Below, piece after piece: positions 18,530-27,552 of a DNA stretch of 64,000 nt; positions within the stretch are counted from its first letter, which is position 1, and each line of letters starts with the position of its first letter. The notes under the pieces are model-generated. The model saw nothing but the letters and a program-made list of their open reading frames with translations. It made no database searches and was not told the DNA's origin. The stretch lies in assembly GCF_002939885.1 (NCBI RefSeq), contig NZ_MDED01000014.1, positions 1-64,000 of the forward strand, given 5' to 3'. The DNA is from Xanthomonas cucurbitae (GTDB lineage Bacteria; Pseudomonadota; Gammaproteobacteria; Xanthomonadales; Xanthomonadaceae). The position numbers were made by a program, and so were the translations under genes.

Positions 18530-18655
18530 GCCCAGAAGGGGAGTAGCTCCCAACGTTGTCGCCGTCATGACGAGTCCTGCCAGCCAGGCTCCGGTGCAAC
18601 GGCAACCGGCCCAGCCGGTTGCGAGCGAGACCTTCGCCGCGCAGGCGAAGGTCCG
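18530..18655 (+). promoter_or_regulatory. yybP-ykoY manganese riboswitch
   Basis: The leader of the alx-like gene carries the hallmark of this class: a 5' AAGGGGAGTAGC segment (18536-18547), and a 3' half GCGAGCGAGACCTTCGCC (18621-18638) followed by GCAGGCGAAGGTCC. The last two pair as ACCTTCGCC / GGCGAAGGT. The class senses Mn2+ and usually turns on manganese exporters of the Alx/TerC or MntP type, and a Xanthomonas member has been used for structural work. The 82 bases between the riboswitch and the start codon would hold the expression platform, probably acting on ribosome access. Boundaries are by eye. Confidence 0.88.
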
Positions 18656-18736
18656 TCACCCGGAATCCACGAATTCCGTGTCACAAGACCTCAGCCCACG
18701 CGGCTGGCCCAGGTCGTTTCACTTTCGGAATTTCTT

Positions 18737-19693
18737 ATGCAAACCATTGGCAATGTCTGGTTATGGGGTGGCTTCGCGGTCGTGGTGATCGCCGCGCTGC
18801 TGGTCGATCTGGTGTTGATGCGGCACGGCGGCGCGCACAAGGTGACCTTCAAGGAAGCCACCTGGTGGAGCATCGGCTGGGTGCTGCTGGCGCTGGCCTT
18901 CAATGCCGGCCTGTGGTGGTACCTGCAGGGCAGCATGGGCGATGCGGCCGCCGACCGGATCGGGTTGGAGTTCCTCACCGGCTACCTGGTGGAAAAATCG
19001 CTGGCGGTGGACAACATCTTCGTGTTCCTGATGGTCATGACCTACTTCGGCGTGCCAGAGGAACAGCGCCAGCGGGTCCTGATTATCGGGGTGCTGGGCG
19101 CGATTGTCCTACGCGCGATCATGATCTTCGCCGGCTCGCTGCTGCTGGCCAAATTCCACTGGCTGCTCTATGTGTTCGGCGCGTTCCTGCTGCTGACCGG
19201 CATCAAGATGTGGTTCTCCGCCGGCAAGGAGCCAGACCTGGAAGCCAATCCGGTGCTGCGCTGGATGCGCGGGCACCTGCGCCTGAGCCCGCAGTACCAC
19301 GGCAACCTGCTCAGCGTGATGAAGGATGGCAAGCGCTGGTTCACGCCGCTGTTCGTGGTGTTGATCCTGATCGCGGTGATCGACGTGATCTTCGCGGTGG
19401 ACAGCATCCCGGCGATCTTCGCCATCACCACCGACCCGTTCATCGTGCTCACCTCCAACGTGTTTGCAGTGCTGGGCCTGCGTGCGATGTTCTTCCTGCT
19501 GGCCGGCATGGCTGACCGCTTCCACCTGCTGCCGTACGGGTTGGCGGTGATCCTGGTGTTCATCGGCACCAAGATGATGATCATCGACCTGTACAAGATT
19601 CCGGTGTTGGTGTCGCTGGCCGCGGTGGTGGCGATCCTGGTTGCGACCATCGTGCTGAGCCTGCTGCGCCCGCCCAAGCCGGCCGGGCACTGA
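18737..19693 (+). CDS. alx: Alx/TerC-family manganese exporter
   Basis: A 318-residue integral membrane protein with about nine hydrophobic segments. The start MQTIGNVWLWGGFAVVV and the stretches FLTGYLVEKSLAVDNIFVF and DVIFAVDSIPAIFAITTDPFIV closely follow E. coli Alx as I remember it, including the acidic EKSLAVDN and FAVDS motifs thought to bind metal. Alx proteins export manganese. The upstream yybP-ykoY riboswitch supports Mn2+-responsive expression. ATG 18737 is the only start consistent with the family; the frame stays open far upstream through the antisense of rlmI, which is not coding. Confidence 0.9.
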   Translation: MQTIGNVWLWGGFAVVVIAALLVDLVLMRHGGAHKVTFKEATWWSIGWVLLALAFNAGLWWYLQGSMGDAAADRIGLEFLTGYLVEKSLAVDNIFVFLMVMTYFGVPEEQRQRVLIIGVLGAIVLRAIMIFAGSLLLAKFHWLLYVFGAFLLLTGIKMWFSAGKEPDLEANPVLRWMRGHLRLSPQYHGNLLSVMKDGKRWFTPLFVVLILIAVIDVIFAVDSIPAIFAITTDPFIVLTSNVFAVLGLRAMFFLLAGMADRFHLLPYGLAVILVFIGTKMMIIDLYKIPVLVSLAAVVAILVATIVLSLLRPPKPAGH

Positions 19694-20091
19694 GGGGCTG
19701 GGAATCGGGAATCGGAAATCGGTACAGTCCGTTCCGCGTGCGCTGCTGACAACCATGCGCACCGACCATCTCGACAGGTCTTGCCCGCCCACCGTCGCGG
19801 GACCTTACGCGGCATGGATGCCGCGTAAGAGCTTACATGGACGTACTTGCAGCGTGTCCCGCGATGGTGGGCGGGCAAGGGCCCTGCAGCAGAGCTGCAG
19901 ATCGGACGGAAGGGAACTTTACAGATGGCGGATGGCGCGGCACGTGCGCTGTCACGCCTCACCCACTTGCATGATGTGCGGCTGACTACGCCAATGATTC
20001 GGCAGCGGGATTGGATTATCCCGCTGCCGGGCCTGCTTATCCCGAGCCGGATAGGCTTGTAAAAAATTCGCGCGCCGCCATCCGTGAGTGC
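19694..20091. other. Intergenic region rich in structured DNA
   Basis: No gene is supported here. It contains, in order, a GGGAATCGGGAATCGGAAATCGG array just after the alx stop (about 19700-19722), the nested inverted repeat listed separately, and a perfect 11-bp stem GGCAGCGGGAT / ATCCCGCTGCC (20001-20011 and 20018-20028) about 65 bases before the rhomboid start. Confidence 0.6.
19780..19879. repeat. 100-bp nested inverted-repeat element
   Basis: An outer pair of 24-base arms (19780-19803 and 19856-19879, one mismatch, beginning CTTGCCCGCCCACC) encloses an inner perfect 12-bp stem (19804-19815 with 19818-19829, CTTACGCGGCAT) with a two-base loop. The 26 bases between the inner stem and right arm are unpaired by eye. 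It lies between alx and the rhomboid gene with no reading frame. It looks like a structured dispersed repeat or small non-autonomous element; I cannot confirm other copies from this window. Confidence 0.65.
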
Positions 20092-20877
20092 ATGACAACG
20101 CATTTTCTCGCCCCCGATGCCGCCACCCAGAGCCGCCTGGACCGCTCGCGGGTGCTGCGTGCCTTCAACCTCAGCCTGGCGGCCGTATTGCTGCTGGTGG
20201 CCGTATTCACCGCGCAGGGCATGTTCGACTGGCGCGCCTGGGCGGTGGCGCCGCTGCAAGCCGACGGCCTGATCGGCATCCTCACTGCCCCGCTGTTGCA
20301 CGGCTCACTCGCACATCTGGGCGCCAATGCGGCCGCGCTGCTGATCCTGGGCACCCTGGCCGGCAGCGTGTACCCACGCGCCACCGTCCTGTCGCTGCCG
20401 CTGCTGTGGCTGGGTTCGGGGCTGGGCGCGTGGCTGCTGGGCGAGCCCGGCAGCCGCCATCTCGGCGCCAGCGGCATCACCCACGGGCTGATGTTCCTGG
20501 TGTTGGTGCTGGGCCTGCTGCGCCGCGACCGCCCGGCGATCGCCACCAGCATGATCGCCTTCCTGTTCTATGGCGGCATGCTGCTGACCATCCTGCCGCA
20601 CGAAGCCGGCGTGTCCTGGCAATCGCACCTGGGCGGCGCGGTGGCCGGCCTGATCGCCGCTCTGCTGCTGCGCCTGCGCGACCCGCAGCAAGCCAAGCCA
20701 CGTTACAGCTGGGACGACGAGGACGAAGATGCTGCCTGGGAAGTAAGCAACCCCGAGCACGCGATGCTGGAACCGCCGCCACCGCGGCAGGTGCCGGTGC
20801 TGTGGCAACGCCAGGAAGACGGCTCTGACAACGTGGTGCTGCAGTTCCCCCCACGCGAACGGCCACCAGGAACGTAG
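20092..20877 (+). CDS. Rhomboid-family intramembrane serine protease
   Basis: A 261-residue membrane protein with about six hydrophobic helices. The catalytic serine lies in GASG (Ser127), the partner histidine in SHLGG (His179), and the conserved HxxxN of helix 2 is His75-Asn79, so the protease is expected to be active inside the membrane. The last 60 residues form an acidic, proline-rich cytoplasmic tail. ATG 20092 is chosen because the longer frame to 20011 would run through the hairpin at 20001-20028. The stop codon lies in a REP-like repeat. Substrate unknown. Confidence 0.85.
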   Translation: MTTHFLAPDAATQSRLDRSRVLRAFNLSLAAVLLLVAVFTAQGMFDWRAWAVAPLQADGLIGILTAPLLHGSLAHLGANAAALLILGTLAGSVYPRATVLSLPLLWLGSGLGAWLLGEPGSRHLGASGITHGLMFLVLVLGLLRRDRPAIATSMIAFLFYGGMLLTILPHEAGVSWQSHLGGAVAGLIAALLLRLRDPQQAKPRYSWDDEDEDAAWEVSNPEHAMLEPPPPRQVPVLWQRQEDGSDNVVLQFPPRERPPGT

Positions 20878-20947
20878 GAGCGCGCCTGAGCGCGCCTGAG
20901 CGCGACGGGCGTTACCGGGAAGGCCTCGCGCGCAAGCGCGCTCCTAC
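20874..20947. repeat. REP-like inverted pair
   Basis: GTAGGAGCGCGC at 20874 and GCGCGCTCCTAC ending near 20947 form an inverted pair, with CGCGCCTGAG duplicated directly inside the left arm. This is the widespread TAGGAGCGCGC-type REP sequence of xanthomonads and pseudomonads. The TAG stop of the rhomboid gene is supplied by the left arm. It sits between convergent genes and can fold as a transcription-ending hairpin for both. Confidence 0.7.
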
Positions 20948-20962
20948 GGACCGCATGGGCGT

Positions 20963-22063
20963 TTAACGCGTTGCACGCTCGCTCAAGGCACGCCGCGCCA
21001 GGCCCGGATCGTCGGCGAAGAACGCATCGATGCCAGCATCCAGATACGTCTTGAGTTCGACCAATGCACCTGCGTCGTTACGCTCGGTCACTGCACCATT
21101 GCTGCGGTTGTCGGCGGCCAGGAAATAATTCTCCGGACGAAACGTGTACGGCTGCACCTGCAGCCCGGCCGCATGCGCATCGTGCACCAGGCTGGTCGGT
21201 GTACCCAGGCGTTGCTGCGCATCCAGCGGGATGATGCTGCGGATGTCAGGGCCGATCGCGTCGGCATAGGTGGCGACCTGCTTCAAGCCGTCGGGCGTGA
21301 GCATCTCCCCGTAGGTCTTCGGCGCCTTGCCTGGGCCGGCATCGGGCAGCGGCATCTGCGCGCCGCCCAGTAACTGCAGCAGGCGGATGGTGCTGGTGCG
21401 CCCGATCTTGCTGCGCAGATAACGCAGATTGCCGGTCTCGAACGACTGGATCACCACCGGTGCGGTCTGCGTATAAGCGTGTGCCTGCAGCGTGGCCAGC
21501 ACCTTGTCTTCCATCGGCAGGCCGAGCGCCTGGAAGTAGCTCGGATGCTTGATCTCGGGAATCAGCCCGACGGTACGGCCGGTGGCGGCCGACTGCGCCG
21601 CAACGAAATCGATGATCTCGTCGAAGGTCACGATCTGAAACTGGCCATCCCAGCGCGTGCCACGCAACTGCGGCAAGCGCTCGCGTGCGCGCAAGGTCTT
21701 CAGTTCGGCCAGCGTGAAGTCCTCGGTGAACCAGCCGTCCATCGATTGACCGTCGATGGTCTTGCGGGTCTTGCGCGCGGCAAATTCCGGATGGCTGGCC
21801 ACATCGGTGGTCCCGCCGATCTCGTTCTCGTGGCGTGCCACCAGCACACCATCTTTGGTGGACACCAGATCCGGCTCGACGAAATCCGCGCCATCGGCAA
21901 TGGCTTTGGCGTACGAGGCCAAGGTGTGTTCCGGCCGCAACGCGCTGGCGCCACGGTGCGCAAAAATCTGCACCGTCCTGGCCAACGGTGCCTCGGCAAC
22001 CGCCGGGTCGCTCATGCCAACCATCATCGCTCCCACCAGCCAGATACGACCGAACTGCATCAT
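20963..22063 (-). CDS. glpQ: Periplasmic glycerophosphodiester phosphodiesterase
   Basis: A 366-residue enzyme hydrolysing glycerophosphodiesters to glycerol 3-phosphate and an alcohol. Residues 1-23 are a signal peptide (MMQFGRIWLVGAMMVGMSDPAVA). The catalytic region reads FAHRGASALRPEHTLASY (general acid/base His), then DFVEPDLVSTKDGVLVARHE with the metal-binding Glu and Asp and the second catalytic His. LIPEIKHP is the third metal motif. ATG 22063 has GGAG a few bases upstream. It lies 252 bases downstream of the TonB-dependent receptor gene in the same direction, and an acid phosphatase is encoded divergently from the receptor, so it may serve phosphate or glycerol-phosphate scavenging. 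Confidence 0.9.
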   Translation of the reverse strand: MMQFGRIWLVGAMMVGMSDPAVAEAPLARTVQIFAHRGASALRPEHTLASYAKAIADGADFVEPDLVSTKDGVLVARHENEIGGTTDVASHPEFAARKTRKTIDGQSMDGWFTEDFTLAELKTLRARERLPQLRGTRWDGQFQIVTFDEIIDFVAAQSAATGRTVGLIPEIKHPSYFQALGLPMEDKVLATLQAHAYTQTAPVVIQSFETGNLRYLRSKIGRTSTIRLLQLLGGAQMPLPDAGPGKAPKTYGEMLTPDGLKQVATYADAIGPDIRSIIPLDAQQRLGTPTSLVHDAHAAGLQVQPYTFRPENYFLAADNRSNGAVTERNDAGALVELKTYLDAGIDAFFADDPGLARRALSERATR

Positions 22064-22283
22064 GCCTATCTCCAACGAAGAACAGCTACCGAATCGACGC
22101 AGGCCGCCAGGCGCGCCTGGCCAATGAGCGACGCAGGAGGTACGACTGTACATCCCACGTCCACCGCATCGTCCGCACCTGCCCGACAACCACGCAAGAC
22201 GTCTTGTTGACCACTCTAGCCGGCCCGCGTCGACGGACCTCGGAAATCAGAAGTCAGTGAGCAACAGCAAAACCCGCTCTTGC

Positions 22284-22311
22284 GATTCCCGATTCCCGAT
22301 TCCCGATTCCC
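22284..22311. repeat. GATTCCC tandem array, four units
   Basis: Four perfect GATTCCC heptamers follow one another between the glpQ-like start and the receptor stop. The same motif recurs inverted near 19700 (GGGAATC units) and near 47399 and 47616, always in spacers, so it is a dispersed short repeat. Confidence 0.8.
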
Positions 22312-22315
22312 ATCC

Positions 22316-24628
22316 TCAGAACTTCGCGTCCAAGGTCAAGAACACCTGCCGCGGCGCACTGGCGTGGAAGGCCAACTGCCGCCCATTCGGATCGCTGTTG
22401 GCGAACGCGGTGAGGTTGGAGGCGTAACGCTTGTCGGTGAGGTTGGTGACATTGAGCGAGAGCTTGAGCGCCTGCAACACGCCGACCTGGCCGAATGCAT
22501 AGCCGGCGCCGGCATCGAACGAGGTGTAGCCGCCAAAACCTTGGTCGTTGGTGTAGGTATAGAAGCGCTCGCCGGTGTACTTGCCGCGCAGGTTGAGGTT
22601 CCACCCTGCGTAGTTGAAGGCGATTTCGCTGGCCAGCATGCGCTTGGGGGTGTCCACCGTGGTCTTGCCGGCGGTGGGAATCACCACGCCGTTCTGCACG
22701 TAGTTGTCGTCGTAGGTGGAACGGTTGATCGAGGCCGAGTTGTACCACTGCAGATAGCTGGTCGGCTTCCAGATCACCGTCAGCTCACCACCACGGCTGC
22801 TCACCGAGCCCACGTTGAAGAAACGCGTGGTGCAGGCCGGCGTGGTGCCCTGCTGGATGCTGGCGCAGGGGTTGAGCGAGAGCAGGCGGTTGTCGAAGGT
22901 CACGTCGTAGCCGACCAGCGAGGCCTCGAAGCGGTCACGCACGAAGCGGTAACCGGCTTCCAGCGTGCGCGACTTTTCTGGTTCCAGCGCACCCACGCTG
23001 GCATCGAACGACGCTTGCGTCACCAGCAACGGGCCACCGGCACCACCGCCCTGGAACGCGGCGATATTCTCCGCGTACGAGGCAAACACTTCCTGGCCCT
23101 CAGCGATGCGATAGCCCAGCCCGATCTGCGGCAACACCGATTCGCTGGCCTTGAGCGAGCCGGTCGCCACCGGCGCTTCCACCGCCACGCCCGGCGTCTC
23201 GCGCGCGGTCATTTCGGTGCTCGGGCTCTTGATGCCCAGGTCCAGGCTCAGGCGCTCGTCCAGGAACTTGAAGTTGCCCTGCACGTAGAACTGCCGCGTG
23301 GTGATGATGTAGTTCTGCGAGAACAGCCGGCGATCGGGATTGCGCAGGAACGTATCATCGTCCACTGGACCGGTGATCCAGTAGAAATTGCGCTCCACAT
23401 CGTGGTGGTTGCGCTCGTACCACAGCCCGGCTTCCAGATGATGCGGGCCCAAGTCCCAGCCCAGCGAGGCGATGCCGCCGGTGCGGTTGATCCAGTAGTT
23501 GGTGCTGCGGATGGAGATCGGCAGTGCCTGCGGCGTTCCCGGATTGGAGGCCTGGCCCGGCGACCACCAGTGGCCCTGGCCCTTGTTTTCGTGGTGATAG
23601 ACCTGGGTGTGCAGGCTGATCGCATCGTTGGGCTGGAAGTCGCCGGCCACGTAGAACAGGTCGTCGTCGCGCAGCGCGCGGCTCTGGTAGTACGCATCGT
23701 CGATGTTGTCCACGCCGCCACTGAATCCGCAGCGCGCCGCATTGCGTGTGGCCGGCGCGCAGTACGCCGCGGCCAGGGCGCGGTTCCAGTCCGGCGCATA
23801 CAGGTTCCAGTCCCAGCCCAGGCCGCGCGCCAGGCCACTCTTGGACAGATAGGAATAGTCCGCCTGCGAGGTGCGCGAGGTATCGGCAAAGGCGGTCAGC
23901 TTGCCGCCATCGAATTGATACACCCCCTTGGCGTTGAACTGCCGCGTGGTGGTCGGCGATTCCGGGCGCGCCCACATGTCCGCTTCCGCATTGATACCGG
24001 AAAGGTACGCCGAAAAGCCGTTGTAATCGCCGGTGTCCACGCGCAGGAAGGTGCGGCGGTTGGCGTCCGAACCCACGGTCTGCGACACCTGCCCACCGAA
24101 TACGCTGGACGGATCGGCCGAGTAATACTGGATGGTGCCACCCAGGTTGCTGGTGGACGCGGTACCCAACGCACCGATGCCCGAGGCCAGCTCCACGCCA
24201 CCGAAGTTTTCCGCGATCAACGCGCGGCTGATGTTGAGGCCGTTGTAGTTGCCATAAGCGTTATCGCCCAGCGGCAAGCCGTCCAGCGTGTAACCCAGGC
24301 GCGTGCCGTTGAAGCCGCGCAGGCTGATCGTCTGCGACTCTTCGTTGGCACCGAAGGCATCGTTGGATTGCACGTTCACACCCGGCATGCGGTTGAGCAG
24401 CTTCTGGATGCTGGTGCCCGGCGGCAGCACCGGGATGTCCTGGGCGGTGATGCGCTGCACCTGGCGGGTTTCGCCCTGCCCGATCACCGACACCGCATCG
24501 AGCTGCTGCACGCTGTCCGCGGCGGCGGCATCGGCCGATGGGTCGGCAGGCGTATCGGCCGCCTGCACGGCCGGCGACAACATGAGCGCGGCGAGCACGG
24601 CAGCACTGAGGAGATGGGTCTTGGGCAT
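22316..24628 (-). CDS. TonB-dependent outer membrane receptor
   Basis: A 770-residue outer membrane transporter. Residues 1-23 are a signal peptide (LLSAAVLAALMLSPAVQA). A TonB box-like segment follows (LDAVSVIGQGE, about 43-53), then the plug domain (about 55-180) with LLNRMPGVNV, then a beta-barrel that ends in the required aromatic residue (VFLTLDAKF). There is no N-terminal signalling extension, so it is not a FecA-type regulator. ATG 24628 starts the signal peptide; no strong ribosome site is visible. Neighbours are a glycerophosphodiesterase and an acid phosphatase, which suggests an organophosphate ligand, but the ligand cannot be read from sequence. Confidence 0.9.
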   Translation of the reverse strand: MPKTHLLSAAVLAALMLSPAVQAADTPADPSADAAAADSVQQLDAVSVIGQGETRQVQRITAQDIPVLPPGTSIQKLLNRMPGVNVQSNDAFGANEESQTISLRGFNGTRLGYTLDGLPLGDNAYGNYNGLNISRALIAENFGGVELASGIGALGTASTSNLGGTIQYYSADPSSVFGGQVSQTVGSDANRRTFLRVDTGDYNGFSAYLSGINAEADMWARPESPTTTRQFNAKGVYQFDGGKLTAFADTSRTSQADYSYLSKSGLARGLGWDWNLYAPDWNRALAAAYCAPATRNAARCGFSGGVDNIDDAYYQSRALRDDDLFYVAGDFQPNDAISLHTQVYHHENKGQGHWWSPGQASNPGTPQALPISIRSTNYWINRTGGIASLGWDLGPHHLEAGLWYERNHHDVERNFYWITGPVDDDTFLRNPDRRLFSQNYIITTRQFYVQGNFKFLDERLSLDLGIKSPSTEMTARETPGVAVEAPVATGSLKASESVLPQIGLGYRIAEGQEVFASYAENIAAFQGGGAGGPLLVTQASFDASVGALEPEKSRTLEAGYRFVRDRFEASLVGYDVTFDNRLLSLNPCASIQQGTTPACTTRFFNVGSVSSRGGELTVIWKPTSYLQWYNSASINRSTYDDNYVQNGVVIPTAGKTTVDTPKRMLASEIAFNYAGWNLNLRGKYTGERFYTYTNDQGFGGYTSFDAGAGYAFGQVGVLQALKLSLNVTNLTDKRYASNLTAFANSDPNGRQLAFHASAPRQVFLTLDAKF

Positions 24629-24824
24629 GGGCGGCGTGGGGGAAGAGTCAAAAGATGGCGGCAAGCGTGCGACAGCTGTCTTGCGTCGACACGACGACCA
24701 GATGACAGTGCCGCGACAATCGGTGCGCATGCCGCGCCGCAGCTGCGTTGCGCTGGCATGCAGGTGTCATCTGCGCGTCGTAATCTGCGAACTCTTCCCG
24801 TCTTGCCGTTCCGAGGAGTTGCCC

Positions 24825-25682
24825 ATGTCCCACCGCATCGCACGCCGCTGGCAACCCACGCTGGCAGGCGTCGCCATCGCCACGCTGCTGCTCGGCAGCG
24901 GCATGGCCGGTGCGCGGCAACCGGCAGCGCCGGCAGGCTCGGTGATCGCCACCGATGCACGCGGCTACCTGGACACGCCACAACTGCCCGACAGCCTGCG
25001 CCTGGTTCCGCCGCCGCCGGCAGACGGCAGCACCGCGCTCGCCAACGACGAGGCCATCGCCAAGGCCATGCTTGCCCTGCGCGGCACCCCGCGTTGGGAC
25101 CTGGCCGCGCACGATGCCGTGCTGCGCTTTCCCGCCGCCGCCAGCACCTTCAGTTGCGCGCTCGGCGTGCAGGTGGACCAGGCCACCACCCCGCACCTGC
25201 TGCGCCTGCTCGAACGCAGCATGCGCGACGCCAGCACCAGCACCAGCGCCGCCAAGGCGCACTACCAGCGTCCGCGTCCGTTCATGCGCAACGCGCAGCC
25301 AACGTGCACCCCCGACGACGACGCCAGCCTGCGCAAGAACGGCTCCTACCCCTCCGGCCACACCGCCATCGGCTGGGCCTGGGGGCTGATCCTTTCGGAG
25401 ATCGCGCCCGCCCGGCGCGATGCACTACTGGCACGCGGCCGCGCCTTCGGCGACAGCCGCCTGGTCTGCAACGTGCATTGGCAGAGCGATGTCCTGCAGG
25501 GCCGCATCATGGGCGCGGCCACCGTAGCCGCCTTGCATGGCGATCCAGCGTTTCAGAAAGACCTGGCCGCCGCCCGCGAGGAGATCGACACCGCGCGCGC
25601 AACGCCGTTGCCTGCCGCTGCCGCTGCCGCCTGTGCCGCAGAGAACGCCGCATTGCAGACCGTATTACCGGGCGTGATGTAA
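24825..25682 (+). CDS. Class A nonspecific acid phosphatase (PAP2/PhoN type)
   Basis: A 285-residue secreted phosphatase releasing phosphate from diverse monoesters. Residues 1-30 are a signal peptide. The full tripartite PAP2 signature is present: KX6RP at 144-152, PSGH at 176-179, and SRX5HX3D at 211-222. The class A pattern GSYPSGHT is intact. ATG 24825 is preceded by a perfect GAGGAG ribosome site. It is divergent from the TonB-dependent receptor and could belong to the same phosphate-starvation response, although no Pho box was recognised. Confidence 0.92.
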   Translation: MSHRIARRWQPTLAGVAIATLLLGSGMAGARQPAAPAGSVIATDARGYLDTPQLPDSLRLVPPPPADGSTALANDEAIAKAMLALRGTPRWDLAAHDAVLRFPAAASTFSCALGVQVDQATTPHLLRLLERSMRDASTSTSAAKAHYQRPRPFMRNAQPTCTPDDDASLRKNGSYPSGHTAIGWAWGLILSEIAPARRDALLARGRAFGDSRLVCNVHWQSDVLQGRIMGAATVAALHGDPAFQKDLAAAREEIDTARATPLPAAAAAACAAENAALQTVLPGVM

Positions 25683-25835
25683 CGCATCTCGGCGTGGAGC
25701 CTCCAGGCAGTGGGGCTCGCCTGTCGATGGATGCATGACGCCGATGCGCTCAACGCCAGCAATCCACGCTGTCGGCAGGCCACGTTCCATGGATGCAAGG
25801 TGGTCAGATGGCGCAGACAGCATCGCCACGTCGTT

Positions 25836-27176
25836 TCACTTGCCGATGCAGAAGCTCGAGAAGATCTGGCCCAGCAAGTCGTCGGCGCTCATCTTGCCGG
25901 TGATCTCGCCCAGTGCTGCGTGCGCCAGGCGCAGCTCTTCGGCGGCCAGTTCGAGCTGTTCGAAACCCAGCTCCAGGTCGGCGGCTTCGGCGTGTTGTTC
26001 GGCGCGGCGCAGCGCTTCCACATGGCGGGCGCGCGCGGAGAATTCGCCTTCCACGCTGTCGCTTGCATCGCCAAGCGCCAGCTCGCGCAGACGGGCGTGC
26101 AGGTGCTCCAATCCATGTCCGGTCATGGCCGAGATCGCAATCGCGTCGTCGCCCAACGGCGTGCTGTCGGCCAGCAGATCGCATTTGTTGTGGATCCACA
26201 GTTGGCGTGGCACCGCATCGATGGCATCGCCGATCGCATCGCGCGCCGCCTGCGGGTCGCGCGCATCCAGCACCACCAGCGCCAGATCGGCACGTTCGAG
26301 CTCGGCGCGCGCGCGGCGCATGCCTTCGCGCTCGATCGCATCGCCGCCTTCGCGCAGGCCGGCGGTGTCGACCAGGGTCAGCTCGAAACCATCGAGCTGG
26401 ATGGCTTCATGCAGGGTGTCGCGGGTGGTGCCGGCCACATCGGTGACGATGGCGCGCTCGCTGCCGGCCAATGCATTAAGCAGCGAACTCTTGCCGGCAT
26501 TGGGCGGGCCGATCAGTACCGCATGCAGGCCATCGCGCAACTTGCGTCCGCGTTCTGCGTCGCCCAGCAGCTGCGCCAGCGCTGTCCGCGCCTGCTGAAG
26601 CCCGTCGCGCACCTGCGAGCCCCCCAGGGTGTCCAGTGGCTCGTCGGCGAAGTCGATCGCCGCCTCCACATGCACGCGCAGTCGCGTCAGTTGCGCACTT
26701 ACCGTCTCGATACGGCGCGAAAACACGCCATCCAGCGAACGCCGCGCGGCACGTGCAGCGCGCACGTCGCCGGCGGCGATCAGGTCGGCGATGGCCTCGG
26801 CCTGGGCCAGGTCGAACTTGCCGTTGAGGAAGGCCCGCTCGCTGAATTCGCCCGCGCGTGCCTGGCGTGCGCCCAGCGCAACGCAGCGCGCCACCAACTG
26901 ACGCAACAGCACCGGGCTGCCATGGCCTTGCAGCTCCACCACCTCTTCCCCGGTAAAGCTGCGTGGCGCCTTGAACCACAGCACGATGCCATCGTCGATG
27001 ACCTCGCCCTGCGCATCACGAAAGCGCGCGTACTGCGCCTGCCGCGGCTGCAACGGCGCAATGCCCAACCCCATGGCGATCAGCATTGCCTGCGGCCCGG
27101 ACAGGCGCACGATTCCCACGCCACCGGCTCCGGCAGCACTGGCGATGGCAACGATGGTGGAGGTGGAAGACGACAT
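25836..27176 (-). CDS. mnmE: tRNA modification GTPase MnmE
   Basis: A 446-residue GTPase that, with MnmG, builds the 5-carboxymethylaminomethyl group on wobble uridine of tRNAs. The N-terminal formyl-THF-binding domain holds [13 protein letters not shown]. The G domain has GPPNAGKSS (G1), GTTRD (switch), DTAGL (G3) and NKCD (G4). The C-terminus is the expected CIGK with the essential Cys. ATG 27176 gives [10 protein letters not shown]; a GTG two codons earlier is possible. It is the last gene of the rpmH-rnpA-yidC-mnmE order, 376 bases past yidC. Confidence 0.97.
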   Translation of the reverse strand: MSSSTSTIVAIASAAGAGGVGIVRLSGPQAMLIAMGLGIAPLQPRQAQYARFRDAQGEVIDDGIVLWFKAPRSFTGEEVVELQGHGSPVLLRQLVARCVALGARQARAGEFSERAFLNGKFDLAQAEAIADLIAAGDVRAARAARRSLDGVFSRRIETVSAQLTRLRVHVEAAIDFADEPLDTLGGSQVRDGLQQARTALAQLLGDAERGRKLRDGLHAVLIGPPNAGKSSLLNALAGSERAIVTDVAGTTRDTLHEAIQLDGFELTLVDTAGLREGGDAIEREGMRRARAELERADLALVVLDARDPQAARDAIGDAIDAVPRQLWIHNKCDLLADSTPLGDDAIAISAMTGHGLEHLHARLRELALGDASDSVEGEFSARARHVEALRRAEQHAEAADLELGFEQLELAAEELRLAHAALGEITGKMSADDLLGQIFSSFCIGK

Positions 27177-27552
27177 GCGCACTGCTCTGAGATGGATTGA
27201 AAAAGACAGCCGTGGCGGTGCGGCGACGTGTTGCCGGCAACGGCAGCAGGCCGATACCCGGGTCCTTGGTGAATCACGCCGCCGTCCCGGGGCGGGTTTT
27301 CCAGGCGAGAGTTCGCCGCAATGCGTCAGCTGGGTTGAATCACAACGACTGCCGCTGCGTGCTCACCTGCTTCGCACCGCTGCTCTGCAGCTGCAGATAC
27401 GTGGAGTACGCCTTGTGCGCCGTCCCGCGATTGCCGGTCTTGGCATGGGCATTGCCAGGATCGAGATAGGTCACGGCGGGCAGGAGGATCTTCAAAGTGT
27501 TTCCAGCCAATGCGCATGCACAAGGCCCGCCTTGCGGCGGGCCTTGGTGAAC
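27177..27552. other. yidC-mnmE spacer
   Basis: This 376-base spacer is long for a gene pair that is often tight. It begins, from the yidC side, with a strong hairpin (listed separately). A leftward 51-codon frame with a TTG start (27495 to 27340) is present but has no recognised family. No insertion sequence is seen. Confidence 0.5.
27522..27545 (-). terminator. Hairpin after yidC
   Basis: AAGGCCCGCC (27522-27531) pairs perfectly with GGCGGGCCTT (27536-27545) across TTGC, eight bases past the yidC stop. The downstream bases on the minus strand are not T-rich, so it may be a Rho-assisted or partial terminator that sets mnmE apart. Confidence 0.6.

Noticed and set aside
22280-25738. 1152-codon plus-strand frame across the TonB receptor region
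   Set aside because: It is antisense to the receptor and reads through the real acid phosphatase in another frame; no homology.
27340-27495. 51-codon leftward frame with TTG start in the yidC-mnmE spacer
   Set aside because: No ATG/GTG, only a GGAA before it, and no family recognised; conservation across species would be needed to revive it.
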